Positions 55,197 through 62,760 of a DNA stretch of 64,000 bases are shown here, in pieces. The translations under genes were made by a program, and so were the position numbers. Under the pieces are notes generated by a model that was not told where the DNA came from, ran no database searches, and saw only the letters and a program-made list of their open reading frames with translations. This DNA comes from an uncultured Kocuria sp. Its GTDB lineage: Bacteria; Actinomycetota; Actinomycetes; Actinomycetales; Micrococcaceae. How positions within the stretch are numbered: position 1 is the first letter of the stretch; the number at the start of each line of letters is the position of its first letter. Location of the stretch: NCBI RefSeq assembly GCF_947500125.1, contig NZ_CANMRA010000018.1, positions 26,030 to 90,029 of the forward strand. The letters are read 5' to 3'.

Positions 55197-56204
55197 CTAG
55201 GCGCAGCCCAGCGCGGCGCGCAGCGCCTCGAGGTTGGTGCGCATGACCTGCTGGTAGTCGGCGTTCTCGTCGACCTGGCTCTCCACCGGGTCCAGGACTG
55301 CCGTCTCGATCCCGTGCTCGGCCGCCAGGGTCTCGGCGACCTTCGGGTTGACCGAGGACTCCGAGAACACCGTGGTGACGCCCTCGGCCTCGACGACCTC
55401 GCCGATCTCGGCCAGCCGGGCCGGGGAGGGCTCGGTGTCGGGCTCCAGACCGGCGATGGCCACCTGCTCCAGGTCGTACTTGTCCGCCAGGTACCCGTAG
55501 GCGTCGTGGGAGACCACGATGGTGTTCCGCTCGCACGTGGCCAGTCCCGCGGCGAACTCCTCGTCCAGGGCGGCCAGCTCCGTGGTCAGCTGCTCGGCGT
55601 TGGACTCGTAGGCCGCGGCGTTGTCCGGGTCGACCTCGGCCAGCTCGTGGGCGACCTCCGTGGCCACCGCGGCGAGCCGGGCGGGGTCCAGCCAGAAGTG
55701 CGGGTCCTCTCCCTCGTGGCCGTGCCCGTCGTCACCGGCGGGCTCCTCGACGGGCGCCCCGTCACGGTGGCCCTCTTCGCTGTGGGACGCCTCGGCCTCC
55801 TCGTGCTCCTCGGCGGAGTGTGCCTCCTCGCCCTCCACGCCGGCGTGCACCGCGTCGAGGGCGTGCTCGGGCGCAGCCTGGGCCACGGCGTCGTCGACCG
55901 CCGACTGGAACCCGGAGAGGTACACGACTGCGTCCGCGGTGCGCAGCCCGTCGACGGCGGCCGGGGACAGCTCCAGGTCGTGCGGCTCGGCCCCGGCGGG
56001 GGTCAACGACTCCACCTGCACGAGGTCCCCGCCGACGCGTTCGGTGACGTACTGCAGCGGGTAGAAGGAGGCCTGCACGGTCAGCCCCTCCCCCGCGTCA
56101 CCCGCGGTGCCGGCCGAGGGGTCGCCCGAGCCGGAGGCGCAGGAGGACAGCGCGAGAGCGGCGGCCAGGGACAGCGGGGCGATGAGAGCGCGCGACAGGA
56201 TCAT
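55197..56204 (-). CDS. znuA: Zinc ABC transporter substrate-binding lipoprotein
   Basis: The 335-residue protein has a lipoprotein signal with lipobox LSSC (Cys 22). Metal-ligand segments are GAEPHDLELSP, EDPHFWLDP, VVSHDAYGYL and FSESSVNPKVAETLA. A ~40-residue His/Asp/Glu-rich loop (~128-170) precedes the second ligand, the mark of zinc-binding ZnuA/AdcA proteins. It captures zinc outside the membrane for ZnuBC. Two Zur-like boxes cover its start. It is transcribed separately from znuCB-zur. Confidence 0.94.
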   Translation of the reverse strand: MILSRALIAPLSLAAALALSSCASGSGDPSAGTAGDAGEGLTVQASFYPLQYVTERVGGDLVQVESLTPAGAEPHDLELSPAAVDGLRTADAVVYLSGFQSAVDDAVAQAAPEHALDAVHAGVEGEEAHSAEEHEEAEASHSEEGHRDGAPVEEPAGDDGHGHEGEDPHFWLDPARLAAVATEVAHELAEVDPDNAAAYESNAEQLTTELAALDEEFAAGLATCERNTIVVSHDAYGYLADKYDLEQVAIAGLEPDTEPSPARLAEIGEVVEAEGVTTVFSESSVNPKVAETLAAEHGIETAVLDPVESQVDENADYQQVMRTNLEALRAALGCA

Positions 56205-56240
56205 GAGAACAATTCTCAGACAACCTGAGAATGATTGTCA
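56204..56240. promoter_or_regulatory. Paired Zur boxes at znuA
   Basis: TGAGAACAATTCTCA (56204-56218, palindromic arms) and TGAGAATGATTGTCA (56226-56240) are 22 bases apart. They match the Zur/Fur-family palindrome and resemble the pair upstream of znuC. The first touches the ATG, so the transcript is leaderless or nearly so. Confidence 0.8.
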
Positions 56241-56264
56241 AAAAAACCTCCGGCGCGCGGACGC

Positions 56265-56660
56265 TCAGAAGGCGGGCCGGCAGGCGGCGCAGATCCCGTG
56301 GAGCTCGATGGCGTGGGAGACCTCCGTGAACCCGTGCCGGCGGGCGGTCCGGGTGGCCCACCGCTCGACCGCGGTCTCGGCCACCTCCACGGTGCGGCCG
56401 CAGCGGCGGCACACCAGGTGATGGTGGTGCTCGGTGCGCCGGCACCGGCGGTACCGGGTCTCCCCTCCCGGGGCGGCGAGGGAGTCGACCTCCCCGGCCT
56501 CGACCAGGGCGTTGAGGTTGCGGTAGACGGTGGCGAGGGAGACGGACTCCCCCTCCTCCCCCAGCATGGCGTGGAGCTGCTGGGCCGAGCGGAACTCGGG
56601 GGTGCGGGCGAGCAGCTCGATCAGGGCGGAGCGCTGCCGAGTGGTCCGGGACATGGTCAT
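56265..56660 (-). CDS. zur: Fur-family zinc uptake regulator
   Basis: This 131-residue Fur-type repressor has a winged helix (SVSLATVYRNLNALVEAGEV) and the C-terminal metal domain with TEHHHHLVCRRCGRTVEV and the second Cys pair CAAC (HGICAACRPAF). The ATG at 56660 overlaps the znuB stop. Being the last gene of a zinc importer operon flanked by Zur boxes, it is assigned as Zur; Fur or Mur cannot be excluded by sequence alone but are less likely. Confidence 0.9.
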   Translation of the reverse strand: MTMSRTTRQRSALIELLARTPEFRSAQQLHAMLGEEGESVSLATVYRNLNALVEAGEVDSLAAPGGETRYRRCRRTEHHHHLVCRRCGRTVEVAETAVERWATRTARRHGFTEVSHAIELHGICAACRPAF

Positions 56661-57577
56661 GCTCCTCGCAGCTGGAGGTCGTCCTCGACGTCGTGGAGGC
56701 GATCGGCGCCGTGCGGTGCGCCGTGGCGCCGGGCGCGCCCCAGGAGGGGGCGGGCGATCAGCGCCAGCACGTAGCAGGCGATGGCCAGCACCACGATCGT
56801 GGCCCCGGGGGACAGCGGGTGGAAGTAGGTGATGGACAGGCCGGTCACGCAGACCCCGGCCCCGACGGCCATGGCCGTGCCCATGGTTCCGGCGAAGGAG
56901 CGGGTGACCAGCTGGGCCACGGCCACCGGGACGATCATCACGGCGGAGACCAGGAGGACGCCGACCACGCGCATCGACACGGAGACGGTGAAGGCGGCCA
57001 TGACGGCCACCATGATGTTCAGCGCCCGGACCGGCAGCCCGGTGGCGAGGGCGAACTCCTCGTCGTGGCACAGGGAGAACAGCGCCGGGCGCAGTCCGAG
57101 CCCCAGTCCGAGGACCACCGCGGCCAGCCCGGCGGTGAGCCAGACGTCCAGGGGGGTGACCGTGGCGATGGACCCGAAGAGGTAGCCGGTGAGGTTCGCC
57201 GACGTACCGCCGGCCAGCCCGATCAGCAGCACTCCGCCGGCGATGCCGCCGTAGAACAGCAGGGCCAGCGCCACGTCGCCGCTGGTGCGCCCCTTGGTGC
57301 GCATCACCTCGATGAGCACCGCGCCGATGACCGCTGCGACCACCGCCCCGGGAACGGCCAGCGAGTCGTGCGGGGTGAGCCCGGCCGCGGAGCCGGCCAG
57401 CCAGCCCATGGCCACCCCGGTCAGGGCCACGTGGCCGATGCCGTCGCCGAGCAGGGCCAGGCGCCGCTGGACGAGGTAGGTGCCGATCACCGGCGCGGAG
57501 ATGCCCACCAGGGCGGCGATCAGCAGACCGCGCTGCATCAGCGGGCTGGCCAGCATGGCGGCGAGAGTCTCGAGCAT
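56657..57577 (-). CDS. znuB: Zinc ABC transporter permease
   Basis: The 306-residue permease has eight to nine membrane helices with GLLIAALVGISAPVIGTYLV, LLGDGIGHVALTGVAMG and MRVVGVLLVSAVMIVPVAVA, typical of the manganese/zinc ABC-3 permease family. It forms the channel with ZnuC and ZnuA. It lies two bases downstream of znuC and overlaps zur. The last ~20 residues are charged and His-rich. Confidence 0.94.
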   Translation of the reverse strand: MLETLAAMLASPLMQRGLLIAALVGISAPVIGTYLVQRRLALLGDGIGHVALTGVAMGWLAGSAAGLTPHDSLAVPGAVVAAVIGAVLIEVMRTKGRTSGDVALALLFYGGIAGGVLLIGLAGGTSANLTGYLFGSIATVTPLDVWLTAGLAAVVLGLGLGLRPALFSLCHDEEFALATGLPVRALNIMVAVMAAFTVSVSMRVVGVLLVSAVMIVPVAVAQLVTRSFAGTMGTAMAVGAGVCVTGLSITYFHPLSPGATIVVLAIACYVLALIARPLLGRARRHGAPHGADRLHDVEDDLQLRGA

Positions 57578-57579
57578 GG

Positions 57580-58401
57580 TCACTGCGGCTTTCCGTGGAG
57601 ATCGGGGGCTGTCGGAACGGCGGAGGGCGCGTCCCCGTGGGGGTGCAGGTGCTCGTGATCGGGGGCGTCGTGCCCCGGAGCCGGCAGCGGCGGACTGCCG
57701 TCGTGGACGATGCGTCCCTGGCGCAGCACCACGGCGCGGTCCAGCAGAGGGGCCAGCTCGCCCAGCTCGTGGAGCACGATCAGCAGCGTGGTGCCGTCGG
57801 CCTGCAGCTGTGTGAGGATGCGGGCCATGGCCTCCTTGGAGACCTGGTCCACCCCGGACAGGGGCTCGTCCAGCAGCAGCAGCCGGGGCCGGCGCACCAG
57901 TGCCCGGGCGATCAGCACCCGCTGCTGCTGCCCGCCGGAGAAGATCGCCACGCTCTCGCGCGCCCGGTCGGCCAGCCCGACCTGCTCCAGGGCGTCGAGG
58001 CACGCGCGCCGGGCGCCGGCGCCCGGGCGCAGGCGGCGGTGCCCCGTGAGCCCCGAGGCGACGACCTCGAGTGCGGTGGCCGGCACCCCGGCGCCGACGC
58101 CGACGCGCTGAGGGACGTACCCGATGCGCGACCACGGCACGGCCCGGCGCGCACCGGTGACGTCGGCACCGAACAGGCGGGCCTCGCCGGAGTCGATGGG
58201 CACGATGCCGAGCAGGGACTTGATGAGGGTCGACTTCCCGGAGCCGTTGCCGCCCATCAGGGCCACGGCCTCGCCGTCGGCCACGGTCAGGTCCACCCCG
58301 CGCAGCACCGGAGCGGCGCCCAGGACCACGGTGAGGTCCTCCGTGCGGATCGCCGAGCGGTCCGCACGAGCCGTCACCGGCGGAGGAGAGGAAGATTTCA
58401 T
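57580..58401 (-). CDS. znuC: Zinc ABC transporter ATP-binding protein
   Basis: The 273-residue ATPase has Walker A GGNGSGKSTL, signature FSGGQQQRVLIARAL, Walker B LLLLDEPLSGVD and an H-loop LIVLHELGEL. The tail is His-rich (DHEHLHPHGD). It energises zinc import. Start is ATG 58401; an ATG three codons upstream (58410) lies inside the first Zur box. It is first in znuC-znuB-zur. Confidence 0.93.
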   Translation of the reverse strand: MKSSSPPPVTARADRSAIRTEDLTVVLGAAPVLRGVDLTVADGEAVALMGGNGSGKSTLIKSLLGIVPIDSGEARLFGADVTGARRAVPWSRIGYVPQRVGVGAGVPATALEVVASGLTGHRRLRPGAGARRACLDALEQVGLADRARESVAIFSGGQQQRVLIARALVRRPRLLLLDEPLSGVDQVSKEAMARILTQLQADGTTLLIVLHELGELAPLLDRAVVLRQGRIVHDGSPPLPAPGHDAPDHEHLHPHGDAPSAVPTAPDLHGKPQ

Positions 58402-58436
58402 GAGATCCATTCTCAGGAAAATGAGAACCATGGTCA
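58401..58436. promoter_or_regulatory. Paired Zur boxes at znuC
   Basis: TGAGATCCATTCTCA (58401-58415) and TGAGAACCATGGTCA (58422-58436) repeat the arrangement found at znuA, 21 bases apart. They overlap the start codon, so Zur binding would cover the promoter of znuCB-zur. Confidence 0.78.
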
Positions 58437-58539
58437 ATTCGGCCCCGGCACCGGGGTCCGCCGTGCCGGTGGGGCGGCCGGCCTCCGGCGCCGGGGCCGA
58501 GGGCCCGCGTCGCCGTCCATCGACCCAGGAGGCAGTCCC

Positions 58540-58584
58540 ATGACCCGCAAGAGCGCCCCCGCGGTCTCCCGTCGCACCTTCTGA
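58540..58584 (+). pseudogene. Truncated twin-arginine signal peptide (gene remnant)
   Basis: A strong CCAGGAGGCAGTCCC site leads into ATG and MTRKSAPAVSRRTF, then TGA. Beyond the stop the same frame continues VLGAAEAGP. SRRTF plus VLGAA looks like a Tat signal peptide cut by a stop codon where a hydrophobic residue would be expected. The rest of the protein is lost. It may have been an exported copper or redox protein given the neighbours. Confidence 0.5.
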
Positions 58585-58720
58585 GTTCTCGGCGCGGCGG
58601 AGGCGGGACCCTCGGCCCAGCGAGGCCGAAGAGCCCCGCGGAGGCCGGGACACCGCAGCGGCGTGACCAGCAGTGGCGTCCGGCGCCGACCGGCTCGTCC
58701 ATCCGCACTCCGTGACCGGG

Positions 58721-58740
58721 ATTTCTTCACGGAATCTTCA
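58721..58740 (-). promoter_or_regulatory. CopR-like direct-repeat box upstream of the copper protein gene
   Basis: On the minus strand it reads TGAAGATTCCGTGAAGAAAT, matching the C. glutamicum CopR repeat (from memory) at 15 of 18 positions. Half-sites are 11 bases apart. It lies about 105 bases before the ATG and about 30 bases before a possible -10, the usual place for an activator. Confidence 0.6.
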
Positions 58741-58845
58741 AGGCCGAGGGCTTCACGCCGTGAGATCAGCAGTTTACTGTCGGTTGCATGGCGGGCCGGC
58801 TCCGACCGGTCCGCACCATGGCAGAACGGACGAAGGAGCGAGACC

Positions 58846-59253
58846 ATGACCCACGTGACCTCGATGCTCGAGACCTACCCGAAGGGCCTGGGAGACATCG
58901 ACCGGCAGAAGCTGGCCGAGTGCATCGCCGCCTGCTTCGAGTGCGCGCAGACCTGCACCGCCTGCGCCGACGCCTGCCTGGCCGAGGACATGGTCGCGGA
59001 TCTGACCACGTGCATCCGCAAGAACCTCGACTGCGCCGACATCTGTGTAAGCACCGGACGTGTGCTCTCCCGCCAGACCGGCAACAACGTGGAGGTCACC
59101 CGTGCGGCGCTCGAGGCGTGCCGGGCCGCCTGCAAGGCCTGCGGCGACGAGTGCGAGCAGCACGCGAGCATGCACGAGCACTGCAAGGTGTGCGCCGAGG
59201 CCTGCCGCCGTTGCGAGCAGGCGTGCGCCGACCTCCTCAGCGCGCTGGGCTGA
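58846..59253 (+). CDS. Four-helix-bundle copper-binding protein (Csp-like)
   Basis: The 135-residue protein contains 18 cysteines set in helix-type CxxxC spacing, such as CIAACFECAQTCTACADACL and CRAACKACGDECEQH. This is the copper storage protein (Csp3-like) four-helix bundle, which binds many Cu(I) ions in its core. It has no signal peptide, so it should be cytosolic. GAAGGAGC precedes the ATG. The CopR-like box upstream supports induction by copper. The NuoA-led operon follows on the same strand after a terminator. Confidence 0.92.
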   Translation: MTHVTSMLETYPKGLGDIDRQKLAECIAACFECAQTCTACADACLAEDMVADLTTCIRKNLDCADICVSTGRVLSRQTGNNVEVTRAALEACRAACKACGDECEQHASMHEHCKVCAEACRRCEQACADLLSALG

Positions 59254-59273
59254 GCCCGGCGCAGCGCTGACGT

Positions 59274-59313
59274 GACCGCCGGGACGGCCGGTGCTCCGGC
59301 CGTCGCGGTGGTC
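59274..59313 (+). terminator. Terminator of the copper-protein gene
   Basis: GACCGCCGGGACGGCCGG pairs with CCGGCCGTCGCGGTGGTC (15 of 18) around a 4-base loop, 20 bases after the stop. It separates this gene from the nuo-like operon. Confidence 0.65.
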
Positions 59314-59329
59314 ACCGGGACGACACGTC

Positions 59330-59381
59330 TCGATCGGTGGGAGGGCACCGCCCGGTAGGACGGTCTGCGCCCACCGATCGA
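59330..59381 (+). promoter_or_regulatory. 12-bp inverted repeat in the leader of the nuo-like operon
   Basis: TCGATCGGTGGG (59330-59341) and CCCACCGATCGA (59370-59381) match perfectly around 28 bases, 45 bases before nuoA. It may be a leader hairpin or a wide operator. Confidence 0.55.
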
Positions 59382-59425
59382 CGACGAAGTTCGAGGTGCC
59401 GACCGCGCGGAAGGAGGAGACCGTC

Positions 59426-59770
59426 GTGTACTCCGGGATCGTGGCCATGGCCCTGGTGGCGCTGTCGCTCGTCGTTCTGCTCCACGCGCTGCACCGCGTT
59501 GCCGCCGTCACGGCAGACCCGTTGACGGTGCTGCCCGCTCAATCCGGGTGGATGCCGCAGGAGCACGCGCTGTCCCGGTTTCACGCCCGCTGGTACCTCG
59601 CCTCCATCGTGTTCCTGGCCTTCGACGTCGAGATGCTCTTCATGTATCCGTGGGCCGTGGTCGTGATCGAGAAGGGGATCTCCGCGGTGGTGGAGATGTT
59701 CCTGTTCCTCGGGGCCCTGCTCGTCGCCGTGGCCTGGGCCTGGCGAGAGGGAGCCTTCCGATGGGCCTGA
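59426..59770 (+). CDS. nuoA: NADH-quinone oxidoreductase subunit A-like
   Basis: The 114-residue, three-helix protein has the NuoA signature FLAFDVEMLFMYPWAVVV and the preceding FHARWYLASIV loop. In complex I this subunit frames the quinone cavity with NuoH. The GTG at 59426 has AAGGAGGAG upstream. It opens a tightly overlapping operon that lacks recognisable NuoC, E, F, G and I genes in view. Its stop lies 10 bases inside the next gene. Confidence 0.93.
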   Translation: MYSGIVAMALVALSLVVLLHALHRVAAVTADPLTVLPAQSGWMPQEHALSRFHARWYLASIVFLAFDVEMLFMYPWAVVVIEKGISAVVEMFLFLGALLVAVAWAWREGAFRWA

Positions 59771-60966
59771 GCGGAATCCTCGCCCGATCCGCCGTCCGGG
59801 CCGCCCAGGTCCTCGTCGTCGAGGTCCCGGGACACGGGGCGACCCGCATGGAGGTCGAGCACCAACTGCTCCGCCGCGGGTGGCGACCGGCATGGACACC
59901 CGCGGACGCGGACGTGCTCGCCGTGTGCGGCGCACCCGGCCCCGAGCTCGCGGGGCTCGTGGAGCGCCTCTGGGAGCAGATGCCCGGTCCCCGCGTCCGC
60001 GTCGACATCGCCTCCCCCGCTGCGGTGGGCTCCGCCCTCGACGACGCCGCGGCGCTCCTGCTCGACACCCCCCATCACCGGACGGACGCCCAGGAGCGGG
60101 CGCAGGAGCCCGAGATTCCCGAGGACCCGGATCATGGGGGTCACGGGGGCATGGACCACGGCGAGATGGACCACGGCGAGATGGACCACGGCGGTCATGG
60201 CGGCATGGACCACAGCGGGCACGGTGGGATGGACATGGCCCCGGAGGGGATCCCCTTGGCCGAGGGCGGGGAGGACCGTGACGGACTGGAGATGGACGTG
60301 CTCCATCTCCCGCTCGGTCCCGTGCTGCCGTTCTGGCCGGCCGGCCTCGTGCTGCGCTGCTCGCTGCAGGGGGATGTCGTGGTCGACGCCGACGCCTCCG
60401 TCGTCGACAGCGAGGACCACCCCGCCGAGGACGACGACAAAGACGACGGAGGGGACGACGGCGGGGACCACGGGACCGGAGCGACCGCCCCGCACCCGGG
60501 GCCCGCGCCCGCCGCGGTGGTGCGGTGCGACCGGACCATGGCGCTGCTGGCACTCGCCGGGGCCGAGGACGCGGCGGCCTGCGCCCGCCGCGCCCGGGAC
60601 GCCCTTCGGCACGGCGATCAGGGCGCCGCCCGGGCCGCCGCCGAGCGCCTGCACCGGACGGTCCGGAGGTCGCGGCTGCTGCGCTGGTCGCTGCGGGGCG
60701 TGCTGCCGCTCGCCCCGTCCGACCTGGAGCACCACGGGCTGCCCCGGCACTGTCTCGGGGACGCCCACGACCGGCTGCTGTCCCGGGTGGAACAGATCCG
60801 GGTCGAGACCGGCGACACGGAGGCGGCCCCGGTGGAGGACGGCGCGGTGCCGTGGGCGGCGCTGCCGGACCTGGTGACCGGACTGGAGCTGGCCTCCGTG
60901 CGGTTGGCCGTGGCGAGCCTGGATCTCGATCCGCATCCTGCCGTCCGGGAGGTGGGGAGTGTCTGA
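59761..60966 (+). CDS. NuoB/NuoD-like fusion without cluster cysteines, with Met/His/Asp-rich insert
   Basis: This 401-residue protein has no standard name. Residues ~1-100 resemble NuoB-type subunits in order and spacing (ADVLAVCGAPG, then VERLWEQMPGPRVRVDIAS), but the four cysteines that hold cluster N2 are absent. Residues ~125-160 are a metal-binding-like repeat (MDHGEMDHGEMDH and further HGGMDH units) like copper-binding PcoA/CopA motifs. Residues ~185-400 look like the start of a NuoD-type large subunit (GPVLPFWPAGLVLRCSLQGD) followed by a helical part. An acidic stretch (~220-240) separates the halves. It overlaps nuoA and nuoH. I infer a docking protein in place of the redox arm; no family is firmly assigned. 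Confidence 0.75.
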   Translation: MGLSGILARSAVRAAQVLVVEVPGHGATRMEVEHQLLRRGWRPAWTPADADVLAVCGAPGPELAGLVERLWEQMPGPRVRVDIASPAAVGSALDDAAALLLDTPHHRTDAQERAQEPEIPEDPDHGGHGGMDHGEMDHGEMDHGGHGGMDHSGHGGMDMAPEGIPLAEGGEDRDGLEMDVLHLPLGPVLPFWPAGLVLRCSLQGDVVVDADASVVDSEDHPAEDDDKDDGGDDGGDHGTGATAPHPGPAPAAVVRCDRTMALLALAGAEDAAACARRARDALRHGDQGAARAAAERLHRTVRRSRLLRWSLRGVLPLAPSDLEHHGLPRHCLGDAHDRLLSRVEQIRVETGDTEAAPVEDGAVPWAALPDLVTGLELASVRLAVASLDLDPHPAVREVGSV

Positions 60967-61894
60967 GAGCGTGGTGACGACCGTTCCCGGCGGATGGGCC
61001 GTGCTGGCGGGGATCCTCCTGTGCGGCCTGGCCTTCTTCGCCGTGGCCCTGGATGCGGTGCTCTCGGCCCGGGCGCAGGGCGGCAGCGGTGGCTGGACGG
61101 CACCCCTGGACCGCACAGCCCGTCTGATCCGGCAGCGGCGCCGGACCACCGTGGCCGCGGACACCCTGCTGTGGCGGGTCGGTGGCGCGGGCATGCTGGT
61201 CGGGGCGTTCCTGATGATCGCGGTGATCCCGCTGGGCCGGTGGACGCTGGCGGACCTGGACGTCGGCGTCGTGTGGTTCAACACCGTGGACGTCATGGTC
61301 TGGGCGCTGGTCTGGCTCGCGGGGTGGGGCGCGAACTCCGCCCACGGCCTGGTGGGCGGCTACCGTTTCCTGGCGCACGGGCTGGCCTACGAGCTGCCGC
61401 TGATGTTCGCCCTGGTGGCCCCGGCGATCGCCGCCGGCAGCCTGGCCGTGGGGGACGTCGCCGCGGCCCAGGACGGCGTGTGGTTCGTGGTCTGGATGCC
61501 GGTGGCGTTCCTCGTCTTCCTCGTCGGCGTGACGGGCTTCTCCGTGTGGGGTCCGTTCGCCCCGGCCCTGGCCGCCGACATCGGCGGCGGCGTGCTGGCC
61601 GAGCTCTCGGGGGTCGACCGCCTCGTCCTCCAGGCCGGGCGCTACCTGTTCCTGACCGCCGGCGCCGCCTTCTCGGTGCCGATCTTCCTCGGCGGCGGCG
61701 CCGGGCCCGTCCTGCCCGACTGGGCGTGGGTGCTCGTGAAGACCCTGCTGGTGCTGGCGGTGCTCGTGGGGTTGCGGCGGAGGATCCCGCTGCTGCGCCC
61801 GGACCGGTTCATGGAGATCGGCTGGGTGGTCCTGCTCCCGGCCGCCGTGCTCCAGGACCTGGTCGTGTCCCTCGTCGTCGTCTGGAAGGGCTGA
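60959..61894 (+). CDS. nuoH: NADH-quinone oxidoreductase subunit H-like
   Basis: The 311-residue membrane protein has eight helices and the complex I quinone-loop block GGYRFLAHGLAYELPLMF, but many conserved charged residues around it are replaced by uncharged ones. NuoH links the quinone site with the proton channels. The GTG start lies eight bases inside the previous gene. It is shorter than a typical NuoH (~320-450). Confidence 0.9.
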   Translation: MSESVVTTVPGGWAVLAGILLCGLAFFAVALDAVLSARAQGGSGGWTAPLDRTARLIRQRRRTTVAADTLLWRVGGAGMLVGAFLMIAVIPLGRWTLADLDVGVVWFNTVDVMVWALVWLAGWGANSAHGLVGGYRFLAHGLAYELPLMFALVAPAIAAGSLAVGDVAAAQDGVWFVVWMPVAFLVFLVGVTGFSVWGPFAPALAADIGGGVLAELSGVDRLVLQAGRYLFLTAGAAFSVPIFLGGGAGPVLPDWAWVLVKTLLVLAVLVGLRRRIPLLRPDRFMEIGWVVLLPAAVLQDLVVSLVVVWKG

Positions 61895-61897
61895 GCC

Positions 61898-62461
61898 GTG
61901 CTGGTCGGAATCGTGTTCTGGGTGCTCGCCGTGGTGGCGGTGGCCGCGGGGGCGCTCGTGTTCGTGGTGGATTCCATGGCCCGGGCCACCTATGCCCTGG
62001 CGCTGTCCTTCATCGCCGTGGGGGTGCAGATCCTGCTGCTGGGCCAGAGCTACCTGGGGATCATCACGATCCTCATGATGGTGATGGAGATGGCGGTGAT
62101 GGCGGTCTACATGGTGATGTTCATGGGCATGAACCCGGCGCTGATGCCCATGGACATGACCCACGGGAAGAAGACCGCGATCGGCGCCTCGGCCGGGGTC
62201 TTCGTGCTGCTGGCCGCCGGCGCCCTGCTCGTCCCGTGGCCGCAGCGGCGCGGCGCCCCGCCCGAGGACCTCACGCACGCGCTGGGCCTGGAGATCATGG
62301 GCGAGAAGATGCTGGTCATGGCCGTGGTGGGTCCGGTCATGGTCGCCACCATCGTGGCCGGAGTGGTCCTGGCCGCCCACCGCACCCGCTACGACCGGCT
62401 CGGTGACGACCTGCGCCGCCGCCCGGCCGACGACCCGCAGCCGGGAGGGGTGGGCCGATGA
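61898..62461 (+). CDS. nuoJ: NADH-quinone oxidoreductase subunit J-like
   Basis: The 187-residue protein has five helices, with VVDSMARATYALALSFIAVG (helix 3) and MMVMEMAVMAVYMVMFMGMN, which is unusually methionine-rich. NuoJ helps form the central proton axis of complex I. It starts with GTG three bases after nuoH and overlaps nuoK. Confidence 0.9.
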   Translation: MLVGIVFWVLAVVAVAAGALVFVVDSMARATYALALSFIAVGVQILLLGQSYLGIITILMMVMEMAVMAVYMVMFMGMNPALMPMDMTHGKKTAIGASAGVFVLLAAGALLVPWPQRRGAPPEDLTHALGLEIMGEKMLVMAVVGPVMVATIVAGVVLAAHRTRYDRLGDDLRRRPADDPQPGGVGR

Positions 62462-62760
62462 CCCTCGACGCCGTGCTGGTCGTGGCCGCCGCGCTGTTCG
62501 CGGTGGGGCTCTACGGCGCCCTGTCCCAGCAGGTGGTGGTGATGGTGATGATGGGCCTGGAGCTGATGATCAACGGGGTGCTCCTGGCCGCGGCAGGGTT
62601 CTGGTGGTTCCTCGCCCCGGACCCCTCCGGGCAGGTGCTGCTGCTGGTGATCCTGGCGGCCATGACCGTGGAGATGGCCATGGGCTTCGCCGTGGCCACG
62701 CTGCTGCACCGCAGACGGCAGACCGACATGACGGACATGGCCGAGGAGCTCTCCCGATGA
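62458..62760 (+). CDS. nuoK: NADH-quinone oxidoreductase subunit K-like
   Basis: The 100-residue, three-helix protein matches NuoK/MrpC. Both membrane glutamates needed for proton transfer are present (MMGLELMINGVLL and MTVEMAMGFAVA). The ATG overlaps the nuoJ stop by four bases (ATGA), and its own stop overlaps the next gene. Confidence 0.94.
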   Translation: MTLDAVLVVAAALFAVGLYGALSQQVVVMVMMGLELMINGVLLAAAGFWWFLAPDPSGQVLLLVILAAMTVEMAMGFAVATLLHRRRQTDMTDMAEELSR

